Source: Anaeramoeba flamelloides (taxonomy: Eukaryota > Metamonada > Anaeramoebidae). From it: DNA of 64,000 bases. The notes beneath the pieces are model-generated. The model did no database searches. It was not told the origin of the DNA and was given only the letters and a program-made list of their open reading frames with translations. The translations under genes were made by a program, and so were the position numbers. Location of the stretch: assembly GCA_027625915.1 (NCBI GenBank), contig JANTQA010000057.1, positions 2,418,001-2,482,000 of the forward strand, read 5' to 3'. Positions 34,113 through 46,800 of the stretch are shown here, one piece after another; positions within the stretch are counted from its first letter, which is position 1; each line of letters starts with the position of its first letter.

Positions 34113-35576
34113 TTAGAAATTTTGTTAAAAGGGTGAGTTATGAAGAGTTTTAAAAAGTGAAGAAAGGTTTGTTTCAAAAAATTGGTGAGTTTTCATTAAT
34201 TACATAATTAGATCAAAAATGGGATTGAAAATTTACATTTATCAAAAAAGTTGTTTTTATTTTTTGTTAAAGGTGAGTGTATGTTTTTGGTCTAAAAAAT
34301 TGAAAAGTGTTGGTATTTTTATGTTAAAACTAGATAAGTTTAACAATCGAAAATTACAAATATAAAATTGACTATTAAAGTAAACAAAGGATAGAAGGGA
34401 CGAAGTAGTGATAGAAGAAGAATTTAGATCTAATAAATAAGGGATCGAAAATTAGGGAAAAAAAGCAAGTTCTTACAAAAAAAAAAAAAAACTAATTTTT
34501 TTATGCAATTAAAATTTAAATGTAAAAGTAAATTCAGTAAAAATAAAAAAATGATAAAAAATTTTAAAAATTCTCGTTTTGTTCAATTTGGGAGGGATTT
34601 TTTTTCAAATCCAAGTCTCTGTTTTGGTATTATTTTGTCTTCAACAATTTTCAAAAAAAGAAAAAAATTATTTTTTTCAAATAAATGAGAGAATTCGAAG
34701 AGAGATATTTTCTTTTTGAAACGTAATGAAAGAAGACCAACATTTTCAACAAGTATACATTTCTAAGCTTGGATTTCTTTGATATATCAATCCTCTTTCA
34801 CTTTGTATATGAAAAAAATTTTAATACTTAAATCACTATCTTTTTTTCAGATAATCAGAAAAACTGAAAGTGTTTTAATTCTCCAAATAAATGTCTTGAG
34901 TCAAGAATGAAATCCAAATTAAGTATTGTCTAAATCAGAAATTTTGCTTTTTAGTGAATTCATTTCTTACCCAATTTTGAATGACAATTGAAAAAAAGAT
35001 CAAAGACGATCAAATAAGCTTAATTCGTTTTTCGATCAAAATTAAAAACTTAAAAAATTCTTTTTGATCAGTGTTTCCAATATTCTTACATAAAATCTAA
35101 GCAATCGTAATACCTCACTAGACTATGATTTATTTTTCTGATCGAAAAATTTGTTTTTGAAAATTTACTTTTTCAAAGTAAAAATATTCCACTTTTAATA
35201 TTTTCATAAACGAAGAGAAAAGAAATAATTTCTACACAAACCATTTTTGTCAATTATTTCAAGTAAGAAGAATTAATTGAAAGTTTTTGAAATTTATTGT
35301 AAGTGTTTCAAAATGGGTTTGTAGTTTAAATTTCATGAAAAGTTTTTCAAAAATAATTTATAACCTTTTTGAAAATATTTTTGAACAAAACAACATTAAA
35401 ATTCAGACTCTTTGACAGACTCACGTTTGATGTGGCATTCTTTTTTACAAAAATAGAACATGTACAACCTAAAATGAACTAATTTATGACATTTTAACAC
35501 GAAAAATAAATCTTCAAGTAAACAAAAAAAACTTTTGCTTTTTTTTGTGAATGACGATTTTGAATTTCCAAATATA

Positions 35577-36048
35577 GTGGTGTAAATAACCCATGTTGAC
35601 AACCTTTAACCCATTACGAAAATTTAACTCATGTTTTTTTTTCAGACTTGGGTATTGGAAGACCAGAAATCACTTTTAGATTCTTGGTTCAGATCCAAAT
35701 TGACTTTAGAGGTTAGATCTTTGAATAATCAAAATGGCACAATAATATTTAATGATTTTGTTTGAAAAATTTCTTAATATTTACAAAATTTTTTGAGATT
35801 AAATGATTTTTTTATAAAAATTCAAAAAATGAAATTATGCTCATTTTTTTGTCAAAAAATTACATTTTAATCTCCCAATATCTTCATAATTCTTTTTTAA
35901 AATTTATTTAAAGAACCCAATTTCTTGTTTATATACCGTTGTCATGCCATTGGCTTGTTTCTTTTATTTCTAGAGTCATCCGATATTTTTTACATGAGTT
36001 AAATTTTAGTACTAGGTTAAAATAAAAAACACTGGTTAGTTACACCAC
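35577..36048. mobile_element. MITE-like element, GTGGTGTAA termini
   Basis: 472 bp. The left end GTGGTGTAAATAACCCATGT and the inverted right end GTGGTGTAACTAACCAGTGT align imperfectly over about 58 bp, both finishing AAATTTAACTCATGT. No coding frame. A short related stretch (GTGTAGGGTCAATAACCCGT) lies at 49513. Confidence 0.65.
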
Positions 36049-36580
36049 AGTAAATAAAAATTAAAAAACTTTGCAAAAGATTCAAAAAAGTGAAAAGCTT
36101 GTTAATAAGTATTCTATTTTTTAAAAGGCAAAACCTTTTATGTGAATACTAAAATTATTTGCAGACTTTAGTTTGTGGATTAAATTTGAATATTTGAAAG
36201 ACCATTTCTTCACATATGAAATGAAAGTGGAACAAATTGTGTTGCCGATATTTGGTAAATAGCAAATTAAGTACTAAAAATATCCAAAAAGTTTTTTGAA
36301 ATTATTTCCTAATTTTTGAATAATAAATTGCAATAATTTTCCTTACCATTTTCAAATTCCTTTTTCCAATATACACACAATTTTTCAACTTACTTCTTTG
36401 AAAATCCCATTTCTCTTATTTCTTTTTCAAATAGAGAGTCACCAATTTCAACCCACTTCCTTTGTAAACTCTTTTTCAAAAGAAAAATTGGAACAGGAAG
36501 TGAAAATTTTTTCTCTTTTATTAATTCAACAACATTAAAGTAAATACGAGGTGTTATAAAAAAAAGAGTTTTCAAACTTC

Positions 36581-37620
36581 AGGACATAAGTTTATTTTAC
36601 CATTTTGAAAAATTTTAATTGTGAAAAAATAACTGAAAAAATATTTTTTAAGTACCACCAGATATTGAAACTTTAAAACCAAAGCCCCATTCGCTTATCT
36701 ATTGTGTTCGGAAATAAAGTAATTCAGATTTGAATCTTTCCTTTTTTAATTTTTTGAAACATTTTTTTGATGAAATTTTTAAGTTTTATTAAATGAGGTT
36801 TGGCATCAAGAAATTTGTTTATACGAACCAGTGTAATTAGTCCAAAAGTAAACCAAAAAATCAACCTGAAAAGGTGTGTACATTTTAAACAAATATTTTC
36901 TATTTTAGAAGACCAAACACAAAATGATCACATATCTAAATAAATTTGTTGAAATCAAGAATGAAAAAAACAAAAATCGATAAAAGCCTAATTTTTGTAG
37001 GCTTGTTTTCTTTACCTTCTTATATTGAATGAATCCAAACGATTTATAATCTTGAATTTCTCAGCCCATTACGATTGATTAATATTTTATAAAACATTCT
37101 TTTACAAATTTGATTTCAAAATTCAATTTTCCAATATTTTTATCAAACAATAAGCTAAAACAAAGAATAGTATTGCAAAAATTAAAATAGAGGGGTTGAA
37201 TTCTTGGAATCAGAAAACAGTCACAAAAGAACCAACCAGAAATAAAAGAAAAATTTAGAAAAAGTTTCAATCAGATTCAGAATTATTTTAAATTCTCAAT
37301 TTTAATGGAAAATAAATTATTATAAAATCAAAAGAATTTGTCTAATAAATCTTTATTTCTGAAGATAAATTTAATAAATATCCCATTTTTAGAACCCACT
37401 GAAGAATTAGTTAAATGAAATTAAAATAGGATTTTAAATTCAAATCGAAAATTCTACCAAAATAAACAGTAATTCTATTCGATCAAAAATTTTCCAAACA
37501 AAATTTTTTTCATAAAGAATTAAAAATAAAATCCAAATAAAGAATAAGTAATTGTATCAAATTTTACTCACAAGATCAAGAAATAAATGATTGGTATATA
37601 TTTTTTGATCAATTTTTTCA
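36581..37620 (+). repeat. Dispersed repeat R1, copy 1
   Basis: Aligns along its length with 60029-61075 in the same orientation and with 30718-31745 inverted. Begins around CATTTTGAAAAATTTTAATTG and TACCACCAGATATTGAAAC; ends around GATCAAGAAATAAATGATT. Confidence 0.75.
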
Positions 37621-38339
37621 TTTTTTTTTGGTTGGTATGGAAATATATTATACAAGGATATATTCCACTCCTATATTTATTAAAATATCAATATATTTGA
37701 TTAAAGAAACGATTTGAATTATTCAGATTCGCATCAATAATGGCACCCAAAATTTGAAAAATGTACCCCCCCCTCTCTCAAAATTTACAAAAAAAGACAA
37801 TAAAAATATTAATTGAAAAGTAGAAAGTCTAAAACTACTAAATATGAGACTTGTTCAATTTAGAATAAACCCAATAATAAATAGTTATGTATGCAAATGT
37901 TAAAAATATTTAAAAATTATTAAAAATAATAATAAAATAAAAGAATATTTGTGTCTATTTTTTCTTTAATTTGAGAAATAAACTGAAATTATGTAAAATT
38001 TATTTATTAATTTATTTTTGTGAGAAAGGAGTAATCAAAGAAAATTTACAAAATAAAAAAGAGAAGAAAAAAAATAATTAAAAAATTAAAGTAAAAAAAA
38101 TATTATTTCATTTAAATGAACAACTTAAAAATTATCCATGTACTGAAACAGGGGGAGTAAAAACCCGATAAAAAGATTATTAACAATCAATAAGATTCCA
38201 CAAACCGTGATTAATAAATTGGTATTCCACTGACTCCTAAAAGTGGTACACTATGTACCCGAATTTGTATTTTTTTTTTTACTATTTTAGGAATTATTTA
38301 TTGTCAATTTTATTATTTTCATTTTTTCTTTATTACCTT

Positions 38340-38560
38340 AAGTAAATTATGTAAAAATTTCGGTTTATTTCCCAAATCGAAAAAAAAAAAACCAAACGCC
38401 ACTTTTTCCAGAAAACAAAAATTTAGACATAAAATTAAAGATTTTTCTCAATTCTTTTCAATAGTGGGAAAACCACTAGTGTTTTTTTTTTATTAATTTT
38501 TTGAAATAAAAAGGAAATTTATAAATGTTCAGTTTATTACTTAAAATTTAAAAAAAAACA
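38340..38560. repeat. Modular hairpin array, cluster 3 (decayed)
   Basis: Contains TTTCGGTTTATTTC, the decayed stem TTTTCCAGAAAAC..TTTCTCAATTCTTTTCAA..GGGAAAACC, and a TTTTTTGAAATAAAAAGGAA stem, in the same order as in the cluster at 46985. Confidence 0.5.
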
Positions 38561-39649
38561 GACACAAAATATGTAAAATGGAAGTGTTCTACTTATATCT
38601 TAAAACTACAAAAATTTACAAATTGTCTAAATAGATTCTCTTATGTTTATGATAAGAATAAAATAAAAACAAAATCTTGTACTCTATGCAAAAACATTTA
38701 AACTTAGAAATCATTAAAGATTTCGCTCATTTTTTATGGGATTTCCCACCCTATGGAAAAATGGAATTATTTGTATTAAAGAATGAATTCAAATAAACAA
38801 AAAAAAAGATAAGAATAATATCAAATATAAATTAAATTTCATAATAAATGGTCCATGCTACATTTGAATTTTGAATTGTATTTGTATTGTTTTGAAGTTT
38901 TTCCCCACACAATGAAAAGTTTGAAAATAATGCTCATTTCAAAAATTTTAACTCATATTTTTTTAGTTTTTGATTATATTTTTTTTGAATTTTTTAAATA
39001 TCGGGTTTTTATCAATTTGTAATGATTTAAAAGTGGTTTCATAAATCAGATTGAATAATTAATGCTTCTTAAAAATTAAAAGATTTTTTTTATCAAATTT
39101 TTTTTTCAGGTAAGCTTCAATTTTTGAAATGGAGTTTAAATCATTTTTTCTCTTATTTATTTTTTCCACACTATTCTGTTAAAATCGAAAATGAAAATGA
39201 AAATTTGGAAAGAAGTTACATATGAATTTATGAAAAAATTGGTTTCAAATATAAAAAATTTATTAGATTTAGTTATCCAAATAAAAGGAGAACCGATAAA
39301 TGGATTTTATTAATTTTTTAAAATTTCTATTTTTTATTTAATGCTTATTTCAAAATGAATTGTCTAATTTTTTTTTTACTTTTTTTTATTTTATTTTTAG
39401 ACAAAAAATAAATATCTCTTGTACATAGAACTGAATATTAAACTAGAATTTTTTATACTATAATAGATAACCCCGATTATTAAAAATATTTAACTTTAAA
39501 ATTTGATTTTTAATAGGCAACTAATTTTTAAATAGAGTTTATTAATCGGAATGTAGACCCTTTATTTATTTACTCATTGGCTAATGATACTGGAAATTAT
39601 GATTATTTATTGAAATTTCTGAACAAAAATTTAGAAATTAGGGAAATAT

Positions 39650-39780
39650 CATAGAGTGTCTAGATTTTTTTTAATTTTTGAAAAGTCAAAAAAAAATCTA
39701 ATGGCATCTTTCTAGAATTCAAAAGAATGGAGAAATATTTTTGATTTTAACCAATCCTTTTAAATTAGGGTAAAAAAACT
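39650..39780. repeat. Modular hairpin fragment, cluster 4
   Basis: AGAGTGTCTAGATTTTTTTT followed by a short stem and TCTAGAATTCAAAAGAATGG; same modules as clusters 1 and 5 but decayed and short. Confidence 0.45.
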
Positions 39781-40891
39781 TAACAGTTATAAGAGGAAAT
39801 AACACCCCACTTCAAAAATTTAAAAAAAAAAACTAGAGTTTTTAACAATTGTCGTGATAAATAAAGAGTTCCATAAATTTATCCAAATTTTGGTATTAAT
39901 CAATATAATATCTGGTTATCTTAATCGACGATAACCCATTTTAATCAAAAAAAGTTTATACAATACCAATTTTTTTTTAAAAAAATCATTTTTCAAACAA
40001 GTATTGGTATTCACCAAACGATTTTATATTGAAAATCCATTCAAACTAAAAAATCAAAACCTAAATTTCGATTACTATTAAAAAAATGTTAAAATCCATG
40101 GAATTTTTATTAATCTCTAAAATTGTACAAACTTTATTTTTTACAACATCCCATATTTACACTAGTCTATAATATTTTGTGACAAATATAAACCAAACAA
40201 GATATTAGGAAATAGGGGATTAAAACCAAACAATCTCTAATAAAAAAATCTACTTTGACAAATTCATCTAGATCCAATAACTCAAGATTTTTTTCTCATT
40301 ATTATTTTTAAATTCTTTATTTTTTTTATTCTTCTCATTTTTTTTATACCCTTCATTTTTTTTTTAGAAAACTAAATTAAGTTTGGAATACTTCTAATGA
40401 CTGTGATTATTCACTCTTTGAATTAGAACTTACGAATTTAGTCGTTTCAAAATCATCTCTTTAATGACTAAAGTATTTTTTTAACATTTAATCCTTAACA
40501 AAAAATAAACAGAAAATTGAGATTTTTTTTTTTGGTTAGGGATGTGTCCAAATTTTTGAAATGAATTTTTGTTTTAAAATAAATTACAATAATGATTAAA
40601 AATAAAAAAAAAATTAATTATGTGAAATAATAATATTTTTTCTAAAAAATACAAAAAAAAAAATTAATTAATTAATTTTATTTGATTACGAAATATTGAA
40701 TTTTTAAAGATTTTAAAGCGAATTAAATGAAAAAAAAAAAAAAAAAATAGTTTGTTTTTATAATAAACTTTAAAGATAATGATTGTGTGTTTTATAATAT
40801 TATGATTATTTAAAGATATTTTGTAATGATGATAAATTTAGTTTCAATTTAGTATAATATAATTAGAATGATGAAATATTTTTGAAAAGTG

Positions 40892-43800
40892 TTACCAAGC
40901 ATACATTAAAGACATTGCACGAGTACAAAACAATCTAACTTTTTCTTCCTTGTCATTTAATAACTTTGATAAAGTATTACAAATTTGTGAACGATTCATA
41001 CCAGCCTTCAGATCTTGAGGTAAATTTCTTAAGAGGAAAACTAATAATAAGGACGAGCAACCGCGCACTCTATGGTCGTGGAAATCAAAAAAGTCCATTA
41101 TCGAAATATAGTAACTGGTAATACTCGTCTTTCGTTCTTGGATCAAGACTTTAGTTATTGTATCTAGCATTACTTCATAATCGCATTCCACATCCAATTT
41201 AAATAATCTTGATAAGAAAAGCTCTTTTAATCCCTGCGATTCCAATAAATAGGAAAATTTTTTAAAAACTAATTTTGTAGTTTTAATGACCAATTTACTA
41301 GTATCGTTTAACAGCAAAATGAGGTGTATTAACAAGCTATGGAATTGCTGTGTTAATATTTGCCGTTCAACTTTATTATTCAAACCAAATTTGGAGAATA
41401 AAGCAAACAAAGTCAAACTAGCAGCTCTCATTTTGGGATTTTTTGAAGAAAAGGTTTTTGAGATTCTCATGGACAGCGATATTAAATGATTTGAAATCAA
41501 ATCAACTGACAACACGCCCATTATTCTTTTTAAATTTAGCATTGCAGAATAAACAATTGCCTCGTTTTTATTTTCCAAACTTGGCATTAATACCCCAAAA
41601 ATGGATCCGATAAATTTCTTTTGAGTTTTTTTATTTGAAATTAACCCAATGTTGCCAATACCCCTTAAGGACTCTGTAGCCACGGGGATGTTAGGATCAC
41701 CTTGCCGAGAAAATAAACAATTTAAAATGTTATTCATCATTTTTTCGTTATCTCCCATATGCTTTACTAATTCAGAATAGATACATGTCGCAACCCTTCG
41801 GTGTGTTGTATTCGTTTTGGTTAAAAAGGGATAAATTATTTGACAAATTTTGACTAATTTCTGCGGCCTGCTTTTCGCTATTGAAGAAATTATTATTTCA
41901 ATGCCTCTTTCATAATTATTACTCTTTAATAATTCCCATCCACTTTTTTCTTTTAATTCTTCAACTTCAAGTGTTTCTAATTCCCAACTTTCATAATCAA
42001 CATGCTCAGTTTCTTCTTCTTTTTCTTCATTTTTCTGATCATCATTTTCTTCGTCAGTTATTTTGTTAATTTCTTTTTTTTCGTTCTTTTCTTCTTCTTC
42101 TTCCCCTTCTTCTTCTTCCTCTTCCTTTTCCCTTTCCATCTCCTTTTCCATTTCCTTTCCCTTTTCCATTTCCTTTTTCTTTTCTTGGTTCATTTCTAAT
42201 ATTTTTTTTTTTTTTTTTTTTTTTTGTTTTTCTAATTCTTTTTTTAAATCTTTCGACAGGTTTTTAATAATTTCAAGATCTTGATAATAACTAGAAAATA
42301 TTTTTAAAGTATTTGTTATTTGATTTATTGGAGATTGCATCTTTTCTAAATTATTTTCTTTTAGTCCATTGCATAAACCAATTCTCATTAATATTGCGCA
42401 TAGAATTTTGGAATAAGATTTTTCTAAATAATCTTCAAATTTTGTATTTTCAATTAATATACTTAAGGCACAGGTAGCTGCCTGAGGGGGGATTGTAGCT
42501 GTTTTAACGACTTCTTCCGTTTCAACATTTGCTTCTTCCTTCATGGAAGGGTGGTTGTTCATTATATCCAATATCACTGAAAAAACTTTTGTTAATAATT
42601 TCAAATCGACAGTGATTGCCTTCAAACATTGGATCACCGTTGCGCTAAGCGGTGGCTTTTTGCTCAACAGGGAGCGCATAACGGGGCCCAAATTAAAATA
42701 GGTCATTATTCTAATTGCTTCGCTTAAAACCGCTTGAGAGGTTTCGTCTTTAATTGAGGGCAATTTTTCAAATAATTTAAGAAAGAGGTCTAAGGAATAG
42801 CCCTCTATTAATTTCAAACACTGACCAGTTTTAATTGAATCAACAAACAAATGAGAAGCAAGTATTGAAGATTGGGATTGCGAGTCTGCGATCCCATTGG
42901 CAATTATTGATTTCAAATAATCGATATATTCGTTTGGTGGTAAATATTTTATTAAAAATTGAGAAAGTAACAGGCTTAGTCGTTGAACTACCTTTTTTTC
43001 TGAGGAATATATATATTTTTCCATCTCGTTCAGGGAAAAAATTAAATCGTTGGGTGGATATATTTGGAAAGAGAGTTGGGTTTCTGAATGATTAGTTTTA
43101 ATTAAATAATCTAAATTAATTAGTTTGATTAATGTTTCAAATGCCAATTTTCTAATTTTAATTGAAGGGTCTGCAATCCTTGGCAAAAGGGATCCAAGAA
43201 CATTACCTAACCCAAAAAATTGCTCTTCTTGATATTTCAAGGTCAGCTTTCTAAATTGGCTTCTATGCAATTTAATTTTTTGAAATTTTGTTAATAATTT
43301 AAATAATAATAAAAGCGATCTATTTCGATGCTTTTCAATAGAAGAAATGAGAAATTTTTGAAACAAATCAAAAAATTGCTTAATTGTTTTTGAAGTTGTT
43401 TGAAGTTCCAATTTTGATAAAAATATTTTGTTAATATGTTTCATTAATTGATTCATTTCCTTTTCACTATCATCATCATCATCATCACTGTCCTCATCAT
43501 CATTATCATCATCATCACCACCACCACCAACATTTTTTTTATTCATCTCATCATTACTCTTCTTATTATTTCCATTTTTATTTTTTTTAAACTTCAAAAA
43601 ACTTTTTTTGAGTAATTTTGTATCCTTTTCTTTTGGGGTGCCTATATCCCATAAAAGTAAAATTTTGTGTATAAAATATGTTAAATCCTCATCAAGAGGG
43701 AAGGGTGTTATCTTTGATAAAGAATTGATTGCCTTAATACAATTTAATCTAAAGTGATTTAAGGAATTGATCTCGTGTATGCTACCAATATTATGGCCAA

Positions 43801-46800
43801 CATTTTTGCAAATGTTTTCATGAGATAAAAACGATAACAATAATAAAATGTACTCCTTTTTTTCGCTAATCCTACAGGATTCGTCATTATTTAATTTGGC
43901 AATGGTTAGTCCAAAATTTTCGAAAAAATGTGCAATTCGAAATTGCGTTAAAGGCTTTTTTTGGTCAACAAAATAAGGCTGTAATATATTCAAAACTTCT
44001 AGTTTATATAGAGAAAAGATGGTTTTCGGCTGGCAACTGTTGTTTAAGTGGCCAAAGATCAAAAAAAACAATTCCTTCATCATTGGCGTATCCATGTTTT
44101 TAACAGTCTTTTTGATTTTGATGATTCCGCTGCCCTTGGTGATTATTTCCCTTCGGCAGATGGACAATAACGTTTGGGAGACCTTGCCAATATGCGATCT
44201 ACTTGCATATTCACAGCTCTTTGCAAAGCCAGAGTGCTCCTTGGTATTTTCGACATGCATTTTCATATACATTACCTGAAGGTATTCTGGTATTACATCC
44301 TTAGCAATGGATTTGCTCATTGCGATACCAAACAGCCTATTAATTGCATTTTTTAATTTCCAATCCTTTTTTTCTTCAACAAAGGCATATTGGTGTAAAA
44401 AGCTTTGGCACAATTCTTGATTCCAGTGATTATCATTGATGGTTTCTAAGGATTCGTCCAGCAACTTTTCACATTTTTGCATCCAAATTAAATGATTGAA
44501 ATTATATTTATTTTCTTGATAGTATTTTAATAATTCTTCGATTTCCTTTGTCCATAATTCTTCCAAACTGGGATGCAGCACGATTGAAATGGATGATAGC
44601 AGATTTAACCCTTCAACAACACCAATTAAGTTTGCTGAAACACAACTTAAAATTCTTGCCAATAAATATTGTGGCTTTGGTAAATTTCCATTTTTTTTAA
44701 AGTCAATAAGGAAATCATAATCCGATTCAATTTTTTTTTCAACCATTCTTTTAACTTTAATTTTTTTTTTGATTTTTTTTTTGATTGTTTTGGTTTTTTT
44801 TGGTTTTTTTTCCTTTTGAGAATCCTTTTTGTCTTCTTTTTCTTTTTTTTGTTTTTCTTCTTCTTCTCCATTTTGACTTTTATCCTTTTCTCCTTTTTGA
44901 CTTTCCTCCCTTTCTTCTTCTTCTTCTTCTTCTTCTTTTTTACTATTTTCAGTTTTTTCAGATTCCTCTTTTTCCTTTTCCTTTTTTTCATCTTCTGAGG
45001 ATAAAGTTACGATATATTCTTCTTCTGTTTCGACTTCTGTTTCGACTTCGGCTTCAACTTGCTCAGTTTTGGGGCCATTCTCATATTCTCTTTTTTTCCT
45101 TCGAGCTAATTTTTCAACACTGGTGAATAATACATAATTGATATTTTTAAATTCCTTTTTAGCAAAATATTCAAAAATATATGGCCATAATACATTTCGT
45201 ATTTCATGAATGGAACGTGCCATAACCATTATCGCTCTTTGTGCTGCCTTTTTTAATGTTTCTGGCGAAGGTATTATCAAGTTCTGTTTTTGCTTTTTGG
45301 CAATTTTTCTTTTGTTTTTATTTTTCCAACTGTTGATTTCCTTTTTCGATATTGACGCGCAATTAAACAAATATTCAATTAAAATCAACCCTCCATTTAA
45401 ATGCAGATATTTCTTCGAGCTGATCGATAGTATTAAATTGATTAATGCAATTTTGACTTCGATGCTTTGTCCCTTTGCTTTGTACACCAAATCAATTTGA
45501 GACACAATCAATTCCTTGGAACTCGTCATTTGGCCATCGCAATGAACAACTAAATGAGTCAAGATACTAATTGCATTCACAGCAACGGCAACTTTTTTCT
45601 CCTCCATTTTGGCAAAGATGAATGAAATTAACTGCGTCATCTGAACCCTCGACAGAGCAGTTAAACTTCCTAAAACCTCTTTATAGATTTTATATTTTAA
45701 CTGCCCAAGCTCGTTGTTTGATTCCATTTGTGATTGGGTTTGCGAAAACTCAATGAAAAATAGTAATGTGTTTAAACAATTATTAAAGAGATCTGGTGAG
45801 AATAAGGTCGAATGCTTTTCTGCAGTTTCACAAATGTTACGGAATCCTTCAATGTATGGTATACACTGGATTGGCTTTTTCCTTTCGGAATGAATTCTTT
45901 TAATTACAAATTGCGAAAATTTGTTCAAATTTTTCTCAAACGTATACTTTGTTAAGACATGTGTCATAAGACCTAAACATTGGATGCCAGCAGCCTTGAC
46001 GATTTTATCCCTTTTTTTGGCATAATTGTTGTTAATGTAACTAAAAATGTCCTCGATCTCCTTTTGATACGTGGTAATCTCTACACTCTTTTCTTCAGCT
46101 TGATCTTTATTAATTAAATATTCCAATAGCGCATTCGACATTTTGCCAGTTACCTGACATAAGATTTGCTTTTCTTCACTTTGCTTAGACCGAGATAAAT
46201 ATGCCTTAATTCTTAAGAAAAATTGTCCTAATGATATGCTAGTAACAAGCGGATTCTGCAAAATATATTCTCCAATGCAAGATAATATTCTTAAATCCGG
46301 TAAATCTTTTGTTGGCAATTTGTTGAATAATTCCGTGTTTATTTCTTTGGAAAACTTGGTTCCTAATTTAACAATTATCTTCGTCCCAAAAGATGACTGA
46401 ACTTTTGCAATATTCTTTTTGGATATTTATTTGTTTGTTTTTTTGTTTTTTTTTTAGAAAAGAATTTTTAAAATTTATTAAAAATATTAAATAACAATAA
46501 TAATAAAATCATTATTTATTAAAAACTTTATGTTTAATAATTATAAAATTGAAAATATAAGGTTGGAAATTTGGCATTTAAATAGTGAAATTTTATTTTT
46601 ATCAACATTCAACAAACCACGATCCTGAAAAAATTTTTTCAAAAAAAAAAATTAAATATTTTCTATTTTTCCACCCAGTTTTTGAAAACTGCAATTATAA
46701 TAAACACTATTGGTTAATAAAAGATCTTGGATCACAAAATATTTTGTAAGATATTTTACAATTTAAGTTGGAAAATCCAATTTTACAGGTTCGAGAAATG

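Larger units (their letters stand above)
33817..34236 (-). other. Proposed Myb 5' intron that splits the start codon
   Basis: The main exon can begin at the G after AAAAG (33816), giving G-TCA-TTA-AGA. An upstream AT followed by GTAATT (AT at 34205-34204) or GTAAAT (AT at 34238-34237) would supply the missing AT, so that ATG is rebuilt by splicing and the protein begins MSLRRRRTKS. Total coding length is then divisible by three (454 aa). This is an inference; the intron would contain the minisatellite and T tract at 33860-34110. Confidence 0.4.
34240..40891. other. AT-rich gene-free interval
   Basis: No supportable gene in 6.6 kb. Contains elements and repeats at 35577, 36581, 38340 and 39650 (listed), short C-rich runs near 37765, and A/T homopolymers. 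Confidence 0.55.

Noticed and set aside
33823-34153. Three overlapping plus-strand frames rich in Phe/Tyr/Cys
   Set aside because: They are translations of the 12-bp minisatellite and the poly(T) tract; no domain, and upstream of the Myb gene on the other strand.
44647-45126. Lys-rich minus frame and Phe-rich plus frames
   Set aside because: Out-of-frame readings of the Lys/Glu-coding run within MROH1.
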